From Pseudomonas sp. KBW05 (GTDB lineage: Bacteria; Pseudomonadota; Gammaproteobacteria; Pseudomonadales; Pseudomonadaceae), in NCBI RefSeq assembly GCF_003852405.1, contig NZ_QAJM01000003.1, forward strand, positions 326,671-364,732: a stretch of DNA of 38,062 bases, read 5' to 3'. The notes below the pieces were generated by a model. It saw only the letters and a list, made by a program, of their open reading frames with translations. It did not search any database and was not told where the DNA came from. How positions within the stretch are numbered: position 1 is the first letter of the stretch; each line of letters begins with the position of its first letter. The translations under genes and the position numbers were made by a program. Below, piece by piece: positions 1 to 10,317 of this stretch.

Positions 1-2
1 CA

Positions 3-164
3 CGCCTGGGCATCAGTGACCGCCATCAAGACTTGGCCCTGGCAGCCCAAAGTATCGAACGCGAGCTTGGCCAGGCGTGGGTGAAACCCTTCTTTGAGCT
101 CTACGGTGTCGAGCCCGACGAGCAGCGCCTGAAGTTCTACTGCCTGCTGGACGAGTTCTTCTAG
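3..164 (+). CDS. APH(3')-family aminoglycoside phosphotransferase, C-terminal part only
   Basis: The window opens inside a gene; the last 53 codons are readable in frame 3 and end at TAG 162-164. The peptide carries the hallmark APH(3') C-terminus: [14 protein letters not shown] (the conserved motif following the DFG-like region) and the final FYCLLDEFF, closely resembling the ends of Neo/APH(3')-II type kinases. Known family role: ATP-dependent 3'-phosphorylation of aminoglycosides in the cytoplasm, although chromosomal homologues may have other substrates. The N-terminal two thirds, including the catalytic Asp and the nucleotide loop, lie outside the window, so activity cannot be judged. 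The gene is convergent with guaA and separated from it by a bidirectional terminator. Confidence 0.8.
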   Translation, partial: RLGISDRHQDLALAAQSIERELGQAWVKPFFELYGVEPDEQRLKFYCLLDEFF

Positions 165-174
165 CCCCAAATGC

Positions 175-201
175 AAAACCCCGGCACCAGGCCGGGGTTT
201 T
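175..201. terminator. Bidirectional rho-independent terminator
   Basis: A perfect 11-bp stem (AAAACCCCGGC with GCCGGGGTTTT) encloses a 5-base loop. It reads with a T-run on both strands, so it can end both the APH-like gene (plus) and guaA (minus), which converge here. Confidence 0.85.
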
Positions 202-231
202 GTCATTCAGCATTCACCTGCTAGTGCAGGA

Positions 232-1809
232 TCATTCCCACTCAATCGTCGCCGGCGGCTTGCTCGACACGTCATACGTCACGCGCGAAATGCCTTCGAT
301 CTCATTGATGATACGGCCGCTGACCGTTTCCAGCAGTTCGTACGGCAGGTGTGCCCAACGGGCGGTCATGAAGTCGATGGTTTCTACGGCACGCAGGGCC
401 ACGACCCACGCGTAACGACGGCCATCGCCTACAACGCCAACGGATTTCACTGGCTGGAACACCACGAACGCCTGGCTGACCTTGTGGTACCAGTCGGCCT
501 TGCGCAGTTCTTCGATGAAGATGTGGTCGGCACGACGCAGCAGGTCGGCGTATTCCTTCTTCACTTCACCCAGGATACGCACGCCCAGGCCCGGGCCCGG
601 GAATGGGTGGCGGTAGACCATGTCGTACGGCAGGCCCAGTTCCAGGCCCAGACGGCGGACTTCGTCCTTGAACAGTTCGCGCAGCGGTTCTACCAGCTTG
701 AGGTTCATTTCCTCAGGCAGGCCACCCACGTTGTGGTGGGACTTGATCACGTGGGCCTTGCCGCTCTTGGCGCCAGCCGACTCGATCACGTCAGGGTAGA
801 TAGTGCCTTGGGCGAGGTACTTGATGTTGTCCAGGTTGTTGGACTGGGCATCGAATACGTCGATGAAGGTGCGACCGATGATCTTGCGCTTTTTCTCTGG
901 GTCGGACTCGCCGGCCAGGTTGTTCAAGAACTGATCTTCAGCGTTGGCGCGGATCACCTTGACGCCCATGTTCTCGGCGAACATGGCCATCACTTGCTCG
1001 CCTTCGTGCAGGCGCAGCAGGCCGTTGTCGACGAAGACGCAGGTCAGTTGGTCGCCGATGGCTTTGTGCAGCAGGGCAGCCACTACCGAGGAGTCAACGC
1101 CGCCGGACAGGCCCAGCAGTACGTTGTCGGTGCCGACCTGGGCGCGAACCTGGGCGATGGCGTCTTCAGCGATTTTCGAGGGGGTCCACAGGGCTTCACA
1201 CTCGCAGATGTCGAGGATGAAGCGCGACAGGATGCGGCCGCCTTGCTTGGTGTGGGTCACTTCCGGGTGGAACTGCACGCCGTAGTAGCGACGCTCGTCG
1301 CTGAACATGCCGGCGATCGGGCAGCTCGGGGTGCTGGCCAGGATGTGGAAATCTTCCGGCATCTTGGTGACCTTGTCACCGTGGCTCATCCACACGTCGA
1401 GGCCGAACAGGCCGTCGGCGTCGACGTGGTCTTCGATGCCGTCCAGCAGGCGGCTCTTGCCGACCACATCCACACGGGCATAACCGAATTCACGCAGCTC
1501 GGAACCTTCAACCTTGCCGCCCAGTTGCTCGGCCATGGTCTGCATGCCGTAGCAGATACCGAAGACGGGCACGCCCAGGTCGAATACGGCTTGCGGGCAA
1601 CGCGGGCTGTTGGCTTCGTGCACGGACTCGGGGCCACCGGCGAGGATGACGCCTTTGGGTGCGAATTCGCGGATCGCTTCGTCGTCCATGTCGAACGGAT
1701 GCAGTTCGCAGTACACGCCGATTTCACGCACGCGGCGGGCGATCAGCTGGGTGTACTGGGAACCGAAGTCGAGGATCAGGATGCGGTGGGCGTGAATGTC
1801 GAGGGCCAT
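232..1809 (-). CDS. guaA: GMP synthase (glutamine-hydrolysing)
   Basis: Converts XMP to GMP using ATP and ammonia released from glutamine, the last step of guanine nucleotide synthesis. The 525 residues equal the E. coli length. The N-terminal class I glutamine amidotransferase triad is present: C86 in FGICYGMQ, H181 and E183 in GVQFHPEV. The ATP-pyrophosphatase P-loop SGGVDSS is at 235-241 and the dimerisation domain follows to the C-terminal IEWE. Start ATG 1807-1809 gives the standard N-terminus. It lies 80 bp downstream of guaB on the same strand, forming the classical guaBA unit; no separate promoter is obvious in the gap. Transcription ends at the hairpin at 175-201. Confidence 0.98.
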   Translation of the reverse strand: MALDIHAHRILILDFGSQYTQLIARRVREIGVYCELHPFDMDDEAIREFAPKGVILAGGPESVHEANSPRCPQAVFDLGVPVFGICYGMQTMAEQLGGKVEGSELREFGYARVDVVGKSRLLDGIEDHVDADGLFGLDVWMSHGDKVTKMPEDFHILASTPSCPIAGMFSDERRYYGVQFHPEVTHTKQGGRILSRFILDICECEALWTPSKIAEDAIAQVRAQVGTDNVLLGLSGGVDSSVVAALLHKAIGDQLTCVFVDNGLLRLHEGEQVMAMFAENMGVKVIRANAEDQFLNNLAGESDPEKKRKIIGRTFIDVFDAQSNNLDNIKYLAQGTIYPDVIESAGAKSGKAHVIKSHHNVGGLPEEMNLKLVEPLRELFKDEVRRLGLELGLPYDMVYRHPFPGPGLGVRILGEVKKEYADLLRRADHIFIEELRKADWYHKVSQAFVVFQPVKSVGVVGDGRRYAWVVALRAVETIDFMTARWAHLPYELLETVSGRIINEIEGISRVTYDVSSKPPATIEWE

Positions 1810-1844
1810 GAAGTCAGTCTCGTCTAATGAATCAGAAACAACTC

Positions 1845-1863
1845 GGGGCTGAAGAACAGCCCC
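1845..1863 (-). other. Small hairpin in the guaB-guaA gap
   Basis: GGGGCT/AGCCCC forms a 6-bp stem with a 7-base loop between the two genes. It has no proper T-run on the minus strand, so it is more likely a weak mRNA-processing or stability element than a terminator. Function not established. Confidence 0.4.
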
Positions 1864-1889
1864 GGTTACTTAACGTTTTGCTGGAAGCA

Positions 1890-4012
<2,123 letters not shown>

Positions 4013-4047
4013 GGGGCCTGAGAGTCCTGCGGTGTGCCGTCTGGCGC

Positions 4048-4132
4048 CTTCGCGAGCAAGCCCGCTCCCACATTCGACCGTATTCCTACAGGAAGAATGC
4101 GACCGAATGTGGGAGCGGGCTTGCTCGCGAAG
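4048..4132. repeat. REP doublet (REPIN) 1
   Basis: Two perfectly complementary 29-base arms (4048-4076 and 4104-4132), each containing the GTGGGAGCGGGCTTGCTC REP core typical of P. fluorescens, face each other across 27 bases. The loop itself contains TTCCT/AGGAA. REPINs of this kind are non-autonomous elements mobilised by RAYT transposases encoded elsewhere; none is in this window. Confidence 0.9.
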
Positions 4133-4173
4133 AGGCCCTGAAGGCTGGCAGCTTAATCCCTGAAGAAATCAGG

Positions 4174-4941
4174 TCAAGCGCTCAAGTACCGCCCGATCAA
4201 TACGATGCCGCTGGCCAACACTAACCAGGTCACCAATCGCACAAAAGTTTCACGCGACAGCCGCATCGTCAACCGGCGCCCAAACCACAACCCCAACCCC
4301 ATCGCCGGCAACAGGCACAGCGCCAACATCAACAACGGCAAATCCGCATACACCCCGGCAATCAGGAACAGGCTCAAGCGCACCACCGTGCTGCAACTGA
4401 TCAACGCACTTTGGGTGGCGCGCGCCGCGTCCTTGGGCAATCGGCTGTTCAGGTAGATCGCATATAAAAAGCCACCACTGCCAAACAGTGCGCCAAACAG
4501 CCCACCCACGGTGCCCATCGGGATCGACCACCCCGCCGCCAACTGCCCCGGCCGTGCCTTTACCAGCAGGCTGTAGAGCGCATAGGCACTGATAAACAGC
4601 CCCATCAGCAGTAACAACACATCCGAATGCAGATTGAGCAAAAACACCACGCCCAGGGTGCAACCGATGGCCATGCACGGCAGCAATCTCAGCAGCTCGG
4701 GCTTGTTCACGTCGCGCCGCGATTGCAGCAGGTTGCCAAAGGCCGCGACAAAATCCAGCAACACCAGCAACGGAATGATTTTTGACAGCGGCATAAACAG
4801 AATCAGGATCGGCCCCGCCACCAACGCCGTGCCAAAACCGGCGATGCCAAACACGATGTAGGCCACCACCACGCCCACGGCAATCACCAGCCAATCCACA
4901 CCGCCAAACGACCACTGGCTTAACAGCTCGACCGCGCCCAT
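4174..4941 (-). CDS. TauE/SafE-family membrane permease (sulfite exporter type)
   Basis: A 255-residue inner-membrane protein with about eight hydrophobic segments. The TauE/SafE signature is visible in both halves: the glycine-rich FGIAGFGTALVAG near residue 32 and GLFGALFGSGG near residue 148, which form the two inverted halves of the fold. Family members export sulfite, sulfoacetate or other small organic anions; the substrate here is unknown. It is divergent from the LysR regulator at 5041 across 99 bp, which suggests that this regulator controls it. ATG 4939-4941 is the first plausible start. No odd codon use. Confidence 0.85.
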   Translation of the reverse strand: MGAVELLSQWSFGGVDWLVIAVGVVVAYIVFGIAGFGTALVAGPILILFMPLSKIIPLLVLLDFVAAFGNLLQSRRDVNKPELLRLLPCMAIGCTLGVVFLLNLHSDVLLLLMGLFISAYALYSLLVKARPGQLAAGWSIPMGTVGGLFGALFGSGGFLYAIYLNSRLPKDAARATQSALISCSTVVRLSLFLIAGVYADLPLLMLALCLLPAMGLGLWFGRRLTMRLSRETFVRLVTWLVLASGIVLIGRYLSA

Positions 4942-5040
4942 GGGTTATTCCTTGAAAGAGATGACCTTCACTTTAGCCATCGGCGAGGGTTGCGACTAAT
5001 ATCTTCAAAGCCCTCCACCCATCTCAAAAAGGCATGACGC
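4942..5040. promoter_or_regulatory. Divergent control region between permease and LysR genes
   Basis: This 99-bp gap must contain both promoters. It holds TTAG (4973-4976) and CTAA (4996-4999), an inverted pair 19 bases apart that could be part of a LysR-type operator. No strong -35/-10 pair was recognised, so this is an inference from gene arrangement. Confidence 0.35.
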
Positions 5041-5931
5041 GTGATCTCCACCCGCCAACTGCGCTACTTCGTCGAAATCGCCGACAGTGGCAGCTTCAGC
5101 GCCGCCGCCGAGCGTTTGTTTGTCGCCCAATCAGCGTTGAGCCGGCAGATCAAGGAACTGGAAACCCAGCTGCAAACCCCACTGTTCGAACGCACCGCGC
5201 GCCAGCCCCGGCTGACAGCGGCGGGCGAAGCGTTCTACCCGCGGGCGCGCGCCCTGCTGAGCGAGCTGCTCAAGGCCAGCGAGATGGCCACACAAGTGGG
5301 CAACGGCCAACTCGGCACGCTGCGCTTGAGCCATTCGAGCACCGTGCCGATGAGCGGCGCGTTGCTGCAGGGGATCAGCACCTGGCTGGAACGCTGCCCC
5401 GGGGTGTCGATGGACATCGTCAAACTGTCCTCGGAAGCGCAGCTGGAGGAAATCGCCGACGGACGCCTGGACGTAGGATTGTTGCGCCTGCCGGTGCTGC
5501 GCCAGCGTGAAGGCGTGCGTGTAACGCCTTTATATAGCGAGCAAGTGTTGCTGGCCGTGCCGCCGGATCATGCGCTGGCGCGCAGCAATACGCCGGTGGA
5601 GTTGGCCCAACTCAGGGACGAGGCGTTTATCTCGATCCCCCACCCTCAGCGCGGAGGCCTGAGCTATCTGTCGGCCGAGTTGTGCATGCGTGCAGGCTTT
5701 TTCCCCAGGGCTGCGCGGGTGATGTCACGCAAGACCACCCAGTTGCAGCTGATCCAGGCCGGCTTTGGTATTGCCTTGTTACCAAAGTCCATGCAGGACA
5801 TCGCTCCCGCCAGCGTGCGTTTTTTGCCGCTGGCCGACCCGGACTGCCTGAGCACCGTGGCCCTGGCCTGTGCGCAAGCGCCCAGCGCACTGGTGGCGCA
5901 ATTCTGCCAAACCTTGCAGGAATGCCTATAA
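5041..5931 (+). CDS. LysR-family transcriptional regulator
   Basis: The 296-residue protein has the standard architecture. A winged helix-turn-helix occupies about residues 1-60 (start ISTRQLRYFVEIADSGSFSA, then AAERLFVAQSALSRQIKELE), followed by a linker helix and a periplasmic-binding-type effector domain from about residue 90. The start is GTG 5041-5043, giving the normal LysR N-terminus. It is transcribed away from the TauE/SafE permease, the usual LysR arrangement with a target gene. The effector is unknown. xseA begins only 10 bp after its stop and may be partly co-transcribed. Confidence 0.9.
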   Translation: MISTRQLRYFVEIADSGSFSAAAERLFVAQSALSRQIKELETQLQTPLFERTARQPRLTAAGEAFYPRARALLSELLKASEMATQVGNGQLGTLRLSHSSTVPMSGALLQGISTWLERCPGVSMDIVKLSSEAQLEEIADGRLDVGLLRLPVLRQREGVRVTPLYSEQVLLAVPPDHALARSNTPVELAQLRDEAFISIPHPQRGGLSYLSAELCMRAGFFPRAARVMSRKTTQLQLIQAGFGIALLPKSMQDIAPASVRFLPLADPDCLSTVALACAQAPSALVAQFCQTLQECL

Positions 5932-5941
5932 ACTGCCGCCC

Positions 5942-7321
5942 ATGATTAAAGATCCCTTTGCCCGCCTGGGCCTCGACCGCGAAGTCCTCACTGTCAGCCA
6001 ACTCAACGGCCGCGCGCGGGTGTTGCTGGAAGACGTGTTCACCAATATCTGGGTCGAAGGCGAGATCTCCAACCTCGCCCGCCCGGCCTCCGGCCACGTG
6101 TATTTCACCCTCAAGGACAGCGGCGCCCAGGTACGTTGCGCGCTGTTCCGCAATAACGCCGCGCGGGTGCGCCAGGCCTTGAAAGACGGCCTGGCGGTGA
6201 AAGTGCGCGGCAAGGTCTCGCTGTTCGAGGGCCGCGGCGATTATCAACTGATCCTCGACACGGTGGAGCCGGCCGGTGACGGCGCGTTGCGCCTGGCCTT
6301 CGATGCGCTGAAGGAAAAACTCAGCGCCGAAGGCCTGTTCAGCGCCGAGCGCAAGGTGCCGCTGCCGGCCCATCCTCGGCGCATTGGCATTATCAGTTCG
6401 CCGACCGGTGCGGTGATCCGCGACATCATCAGCGTGTTCCGCCGCCGTGCGCCGAACGTTGAACTGACGCTGATCCCCACTGCCGTGCAAGGCCGCGAAG
6501 CGATACCTCAGATTGTGCGGGCGTTGAAACTGGCGGATGCCCGTGGCTTTGATGCGCTGATCCTGGCGCGTGGTGGCGGCTCACTGGAAGACCTCTGGTG
6601 CTTCAACGAAGAAGCCGTGGCCCGAGCCGTGGATGCCTGCGTTACGCCCATCGTCAGCGCCATCGGCCATGAAACCGATGTGTCCATCAGCGACTTTGTC
6701 GCCGACGTGCGCGCCCCTACCCCGTCCGCCGCAGCCGAATTACTTGCGCCAGACGCCAGCCATCTGGTGCGCCAGGTTGAAAACCTGCATCGCCGCCTGG
6801 TGATGCTGATGCGCAATCGCCTGAGCCACGACCGCCTGCGCCTGGAAGGCATGGCCCGGCGCCTGCGCCATCCCGGCGAACGCCTGCGCCAGCAAGCCCA
6901 GCGCCTGGACGACCTGGACATGCGCCTGCGCCGCGCCTTCGAGCGCAGCCTCAATACCCGTCGCGAGCGCCTGATCCGTCTGGAAACCCGCCTTGCCGGC
7001 CAGCATCCCGGCCGCCAACTGGCCCTGCTGCGCCAGCGCCTCGACAGCCTTGCCGAGCGCCTGCCCCGCGCCATGCGCGAAGGCCTCAAGGCGCGCCGCC
7101 TGCAACTGCAAAGCCAGGTGCAGACGCTGCACGTGGTGAGCCCGCTGGCGACCTTGGGCCGTGGCTACAGCATCCTGCTGGACGAACGCGGCCAGGCGAT
7201 TCGCAACGCCGCACAAACCCACACCGGCCAGCGCCTGACCGCACGCCTCGGTGAAGGCCAACTGCAAGTGCGGGTGGAAGACAACCACCTCACCCCCGTC
7301 ACCCTTTCGTTATTGGATTGA
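5942..7321 (+). CDS. xseA: Exodeoxyribonuclease VII large subunit
   Basis: The catalytic large subunit of ExoVII degrades single-stranded DNA from both ends to short oligonucleotides in repair; the small subunit XseB is encoded elsewhere. The 459 residues fit the family. An N-terminal OB-fold occupies about 20-110. The catalytic domain contains SSPTGAVIRDI at 152-162, ARGGGSLEDLWCFNEE at 209-224 and GHETDVSISDFVADVRAPTP at 242-261. A long arginine/leucine-rich coiled coil follows from about 270 to 400. The frame is open 24 codons further upstream, but those would lie inside the LysR gene; ATG 5942 gives the canonical MIKDPFARLG. Confidence 0.96.
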   Translation: MIKDPFARLGLDREVLTVSQLNGRARVLLEDVFTNIWVEGEISNLARPASGHVYFTLKDSGAQVRCALFRNNAARVRQALKDGLAVKVRGKVSLFEGRGDYQLILDTVEPAGDGALRLAFDALKEKLSAEGLFSAERKVPLPAHPRRIGIISSPTGAVIRDIISVFRRRAPNVELTLIPTAVQGREAIPQIVRALKLADARGFDALILARGGGSLEDLWCFNEEAVARAVDACVTPIVSAIGHETDVSISDFVADVRAPTPSAAAELLAPDASHLVRQVENLHRRLVMLMRNRLSHDRLRLEGMARRLRHPGERLRQQAQRLDDLDMRLRRAFERSLNTRRERLIRLETRLAGQHPGRQLALLRQRLDSLAERLPRAMREGLKARRLQLQSQVQTLHVVSPLATLGRGYSILLDERGQAIRNAAQTHTGQRLTARLGEGQLQVRVEDNHLTPVTLSLLD

Positions 7322-7324
7322 TTG

Positions 7325-8146
7325 ATGCCACGTTTATTCAGCCTGTTGATGTTGTTGTGCCTTGCCGTTAACGCCCACGCCGACAGCTACATCACCCGCA
7401 CCTTGAACAAGCCGGTGCCCGGTGGCGTTGCCGTCGTCGATCTGGGCCCATCGGCAACTGCACCGAAGGCCAGCTACCAAGGCAAACCGGTGTTGGTAGT
7501 AAAGGAACAGGACAACTGGCTGGCAATTGTCGGCATCCCGCTGACAGTCAAGCCGGGCAACGAGCGCATCAGCAGTGGCGGGCGCAACCTGCCGTTTATC
7601 GTCGGCTACAAGAAGTACCCGGAACAGCGCATCACCTTGAAAAACAAAAGCCAGGTAAACCCCGAGCCGGCGCAACTCAAGCGCATCGAGGCGGAACTGG
7701 CGGTGCAGATCAAGGCTTACCGCAGTTTCAGCCCGAACCTGCCAAGCAACCTGGTGCTGGATAAACCGGTGAACGGGCCGCTGTCGAGCAAGTTCGGCGT
7801 GCGCCGGTTCTTCAACGGTGAAGAGCGCAATCCCCACTCCGGCCTGGACTTCGCGGTGCCGGCGGGCACGCCGATCAAGACCCCGGCGAATGGCAAGGTG
7901 ATCCTGGTGGGCAACTACTTTTTCAACGGCAACACCGTGTTCGTCGATCACGGCCAGGGCTTTATCAGCATGTTCTGCCATATGTCGAAGATCGATGTGA
8001 AAGTCGGTGATCAGCTGACCCGTGGCGCCGTGGTCGGCAAAGTCGGCGCGACCGGGCGTGCGACCGGGCCGCATATGCACTGGAACGTCAGCCTCAACGA
8101 TGCGCGGGTCGACCCGGCGATCTTTATCGGCGCCTTCCAGCCCTGA
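7325..8146 (+). CDS. M23-family metallopeptidase, exported
   Basis: Probable periplasmic LytM-type endopeptidase acting on peptidoglycan crosslinks. Residues 1-19 form a signal peptide ending NAHA before DSYITR. An N-terminal beta-rich domain is followed by the M23 domain from about residue 150. Zinc ligands are complete: H171 and D175 in HSGLDF, and H252 in GPHMHW, with H219 in FCHMS as the catalytic histidine. ATG 7325 is preferred to the TTG immediately before it. It starts 3 bases after the xseA stop, so the two are likely co-transcribed; no strong Shine-Dalgarno sequence is seen. All ligands are present, so it should be an active enzyme rather than an EnvC-like activator. Confidence 0.92.
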   Translation: MPRLFSLLMLLCLAVNAHADSYITRTLNKPVPGGVAVVDLGPSATAPKASYQGKPVLVVKEQDNWLAIVGIPLTVKPGNERISSGGRNLPFIVGYKKYPEQRITLKNKSQVNPEPAQLKRIEAELAVQIKAYRSFSPNLPSNLVLDKPVNGPLSSKFGVRRFFNGEERNPHSGLDFAVPAGTPIKTPANGKVILVGNYFFNGNTVFVDHGQGFISMFCHMSKIDVKVGDQLTRGAVVGKVGATGRATGPHMHWNVSLNDARVDPAIFIGAFQP

Positions 8147-8154
8147 TGGATTCA

Positions 8155-8182
8155 ATTGCGCGCCAGCCAAATGGCGCGCAAT
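8155..8182 (+). other. Strong hairpin after the M23 gene, no U-tract
   Basis: A perfect 11-bp stem (ATTGCGCGCCA with TGGCGCGCAAT) closes a 6-base loop 8 bases after the stop codon. It is followed by A-rich rather than T-rich sequence, so it is not a textbook terminator on either strand. It may protect the 3' end of the xseA-M23 message or terminate by another route. Confidence 0.6.
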
Positions 8183-8303
8183 AAAAAATAGACTCTGGAT
8201 AATTTACAACCATAAAATCCTGTTTACTACGTCGATAGCAGAACTTATCTCAATTTTTCCCGACTGCTTGCCATCTTTCACCCCGGCGGTTAGGGTTGAG
8301 CTT

Positions 8304-8381
8304 ATGAAAACCTCTCACACCCTCATTCAGCTTCGCCAGCACCGCAGCCTGTGCCTTGTCAGCGCACGACTGCCAGGCTGA
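8304..8381 (+). CDS. Candidate leader peptide upstream of leuA (25 residues)
   Basis: A short frame from ATG 8304 to TGA 8379-8381 in the 322-base gap between the M23 gene and leuA. It begins MKTSHTLIQLR and ends LCLVSARLPG, with five Leu and four Arg codons in 25. AGGG and GAG lie just upstream of the ATG. An inverted repeat CAGCCTG (8345-8351) / CAGGCTG (8374-8380) folds its last third and stop codon. Position before an amino-acid biosynthesis gene, Leu content and overlap with a hairpin suggest attenuation control of leuA. The RxHxxLxxVSA pattern resembles the short leader peptides known upstream of actinobacterial metabolic genes; that resemblance is from memory. Confidence 0.5.
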   Translation: MKTSHTLIQLRQHRSLCLVSARLPG

Positions 8382-8448
8382 ATCGATCTGCCTCGTCCTA
8401 CGCTTTATCCCCAATAACAGTTCCACGGCAGGCCGCCTCTTTTCGGCC
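8345..8448 (+). promoter_or_regulatory. leuA leader hairpins
   Basis: Hairpin A pairs CAGCCTG 8345-8351 with CAGGCTG 8374-8380 inside the leader peptide frame. Hairpin B pairs GGCCG 8431-8435 with CGGCC 8444-8448, ending 9 bases before the AAAGGA ribosome-binding site of leuA. Neither has a downstream T-run, so classical termination is not evident; translation-level control is the simpler reading. The rest of the 322-base gap shows only AT-rich sequence around 8183-8260 that may contain the promoter, without a convincing -35/-10 pair. Confidence 0.4.
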
Positions 8449-8468
8449 CCTAAACAAAGGATTTCCCG

Positions 8469-10148
8469 ATGAGCATGCTCAAAGACCCGTCTTCGAAGTA
8501 CCGCGCGTTCCCGACCATCGACATCCCGGACCGCACCTGGCCTTCAAAAACCATCACCACCGCGCCGATCTGGTGCAGCTCCGACCTGCGTGATGGCAAC
8601 CAGTCGCTGATCGAGCCGATGGACGCCGCGAAGAAGCTGCGTTTCTGGAAGACCCTGGTGTCGGTAGGCGTGAAGGAAATCGAAGCGTCGTTCCCGGCCG
8701 CTTCGCAAACCGACTTTGACTTCGTGCGTACCCTGATCGAAGACAACCACATCCCCGCGGACACCACCATCCAGGTGCTGACCCAGGGCCGTGAAGACTT
8801 GATCGCGCGCACCTTTGAATCCCTGCGCGGTGCCAAAAAGGCCATCGTGCACTTGTACAACGCCACTTCGCCGTCCTTCCGCCGCATCGTGTTCAACCAG
8901 GACAAGGACGGCATCAAGGCGATCGCGGTCAACGCGGCCAAGCTGTTCGTCAAATATGCCGCCCAGCAGCCAGAGACCCAGTGGACTTTCGAATACTCCC
9001 CGGAGACCTTCAGCGCCACTGAGCTGGAGTTCGCCAAGGAAGTCTGTGACGCGGTGATCGAGGTGTGGAACCCGACGCCTGAGCACAAGATGATCCTCAA
9101 CCTGCCAGCCACCGTTGAGTGCGCCACACCGAACATCTATGCCGACCAGATCGAGTGGTTCGGCCGCCATATCAACCGTCGTGACAGCGTGATCATCAGC
9201 CTGCACACCCACAACGACCGTGGTACCGGCGTAGCCGCCACCGAGCTGGGCCTGATGGCCGGCGCCGACCGTGTCGAAGGTTGCCTGTTCGGCAACGGCG
9301 AGCGTACCGGTAACGTCGATCTGGTCACCGTGGCACTGAACATGTACACCCAGGGCCTCGACCCGCAGCTGGACTTCTCCGACATCGACGGCGTGCGCAA
9401 AGTGGTCGAAGAGTGCAACCAGATCCAGGTGCACCCACGTCATCCGTATGTGGGCGACCTGGTGCACACCGCCTTCTCCGGCTCCCACCAGGACGCGATC
9501 CGCAAGGGCTTCGCCCAGCAGAAAGACGACGCCCTGTGGGAAGTGCCGTACTTGCCAATCGACCCGGCCGACATCGGTCGCAGCTACGAAGCGGTGATCC
9601 GTGTGAACAGCCAGTCGGGCAAAGGCGGCATCGCCTACCTGCTGGAACAGGAATACGACATCAGCTTGCCACGCCGCATGCAGATCGAGTTCAGCCAGGT
9701 GGTACAGGCCGAAACCGACCGCGTGGGCCTGGAGATGACTGCACCGCAGATCTACGCCTTGCTGCAGCGTGAATACCTGCAAGCCAACACCCCGTACGCG
9801 TTGGTCAGCCATCGCTTGCAGGAAGAGAACGGCAACAGCAGCGTGGAAGTGGAAGTGTCGGGCAAGGGCCAGGGCGAAACCAACCTGCGCTGGCAGGGCA
9901 AGGGCTACGGCACCCTGGAGGCGCTGGTCGCCGCACTGCCGATCAAGGTCGAGATCATGGACTACAACGAACACGCGATTGGCGCCGGCACCAATGCCAA
10001 GGCTGCGGCCTACATTGAACTGCGGGTGAACGGTGAGCGTCCGGTGCATGGCGTGGGTATTGATGAAAACATCACCACGGCGAGCTTCAAGGCGGTGTTC
10101 AGTGCGCTGAACCGCTCGTTGAGCCAGTTGGAAGCGAAAGCGGCGTAA
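8469..10148 (+). CDS. leuA: 2-Isopropylmalate synthase (type II, long form)
   Basis: Condenses acetyl-CoA with 2-oxoisovalerate, the first committed step of leucine synthesis. The 559-residue protein is the long form shared by pseudomonads, actinobacteria and fungi. The HMGL-like TIM barrel starts with DLRDGNQ at 39-45 and has metal ligands in HTHND at 246-250 and the GNGERTGN motif at 275-282. The C-terminal regulatory LeuA dimer domain (from about 430) binds leucine for feedback inhibition. Start ATG 8469 follows AAAGGA at good spacing. It is monocistronic, preceded by the candidate leader peptide and followed by a strong terminator. Confidence 0.97.
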   Translation: MSMLKDPSSKYRAFPTIDIPDRTWPSKTITTAPIWCSSDLRDGNQSLIEPMDAAKKLRFWKTLVSVGVKEIEASFPAASQTDFDFVRTLIEDNHIPADTTIQVLTQGREDLIARTFESLRGAKKAIVHLYNATSPSFRRIVFNQDKDGIKAIAVNAAKLFVKYAAQQPETQWTFEYSPETFSATELEFAKEVCDAVIEVWNPTPEHKMILNLPATVECATPNIYADQIEWFGRHINRRDSVIISLHTHNDRGTGVAATELGLMAGADRVEGCLFGNGERTGNVDLVTVALNMYTQGLDPQLDFSDIDGVRKVVEECNQIQVHPRHPYVGDLVHTAFSGSHQDAIRKGFAQQKDDALWEVPYLPIDPADIGRSYEAVIRVNSQSGKGGIAYLLEQEYDISLPRRMQIEFSQVVQAETDRVGLEMTAPQIYALLQREYLQANTPYALVSHRLQEENGNSSVEVEVSGKGQGETNLRWQGKGYGTLEALVAALPIKVEIMDYNEHAIGAGTNAKAAAYIELRVNGERPVHGVGIDENITTASFKAVFSALNRSLSQLEAKAA

Positions 10149-10166
10149 TCGGCTGCTGAAATGTGG

Positions 10167-10200
10167 AAGGCCCCTGGATGTGAGTCCAGGGGCCTTTTTT
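10167..10200 (+). terminator. Rho-independent terminator of leuA
   Basis: The 12-bp stem AAGGCCCCTGGA/TCCAGGGGCCTT with a 6-base loop is followed by a T-run through 10200. It lies 18 bases after the leuA stop codon. Confidence 0.92.
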
Positions 10201-10219
10201 GTTGGTTGTGAGAGCCTCA

Positions 10220-10307
10220 TCGCGGGCAAGCCCGCTCCCACATTTGACTGTGTTCACAAGTTGAAATGTGCAAACCCAATCCAGTGTGGGAGCGGGCTTG
10301 CTCGCGA
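10220..10307. repeat. REP doublet (REPIN) 2
   Basis: Two inverted GTGGGAGCGGGCTTGC-type REP arms (10220-10244 and 10285-10307) lie between the convergent leuA and the omega-amidase gene. The left arm reads CCCGCGA where the right arm reads CTCGCGA, a single difference in the stem. Confidence 0.88.
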
Positions 10308-10317
10308 AAGCGGTCTA

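Noticed and set aside
349-1827. 492-codon open frame on the plus strand opposite guaA
   Set aside because: It is a shadow of the strongly supported guaA gene in high-GC DNA; its translation is low-complexity with no recognisable domain.
8544-10241. 565-codon open frame on the minus strand opposite leuA
   Set aside because: Antisense shadow of leuA; it also begins beyond the leuA terminator with no ribosome-binding site.
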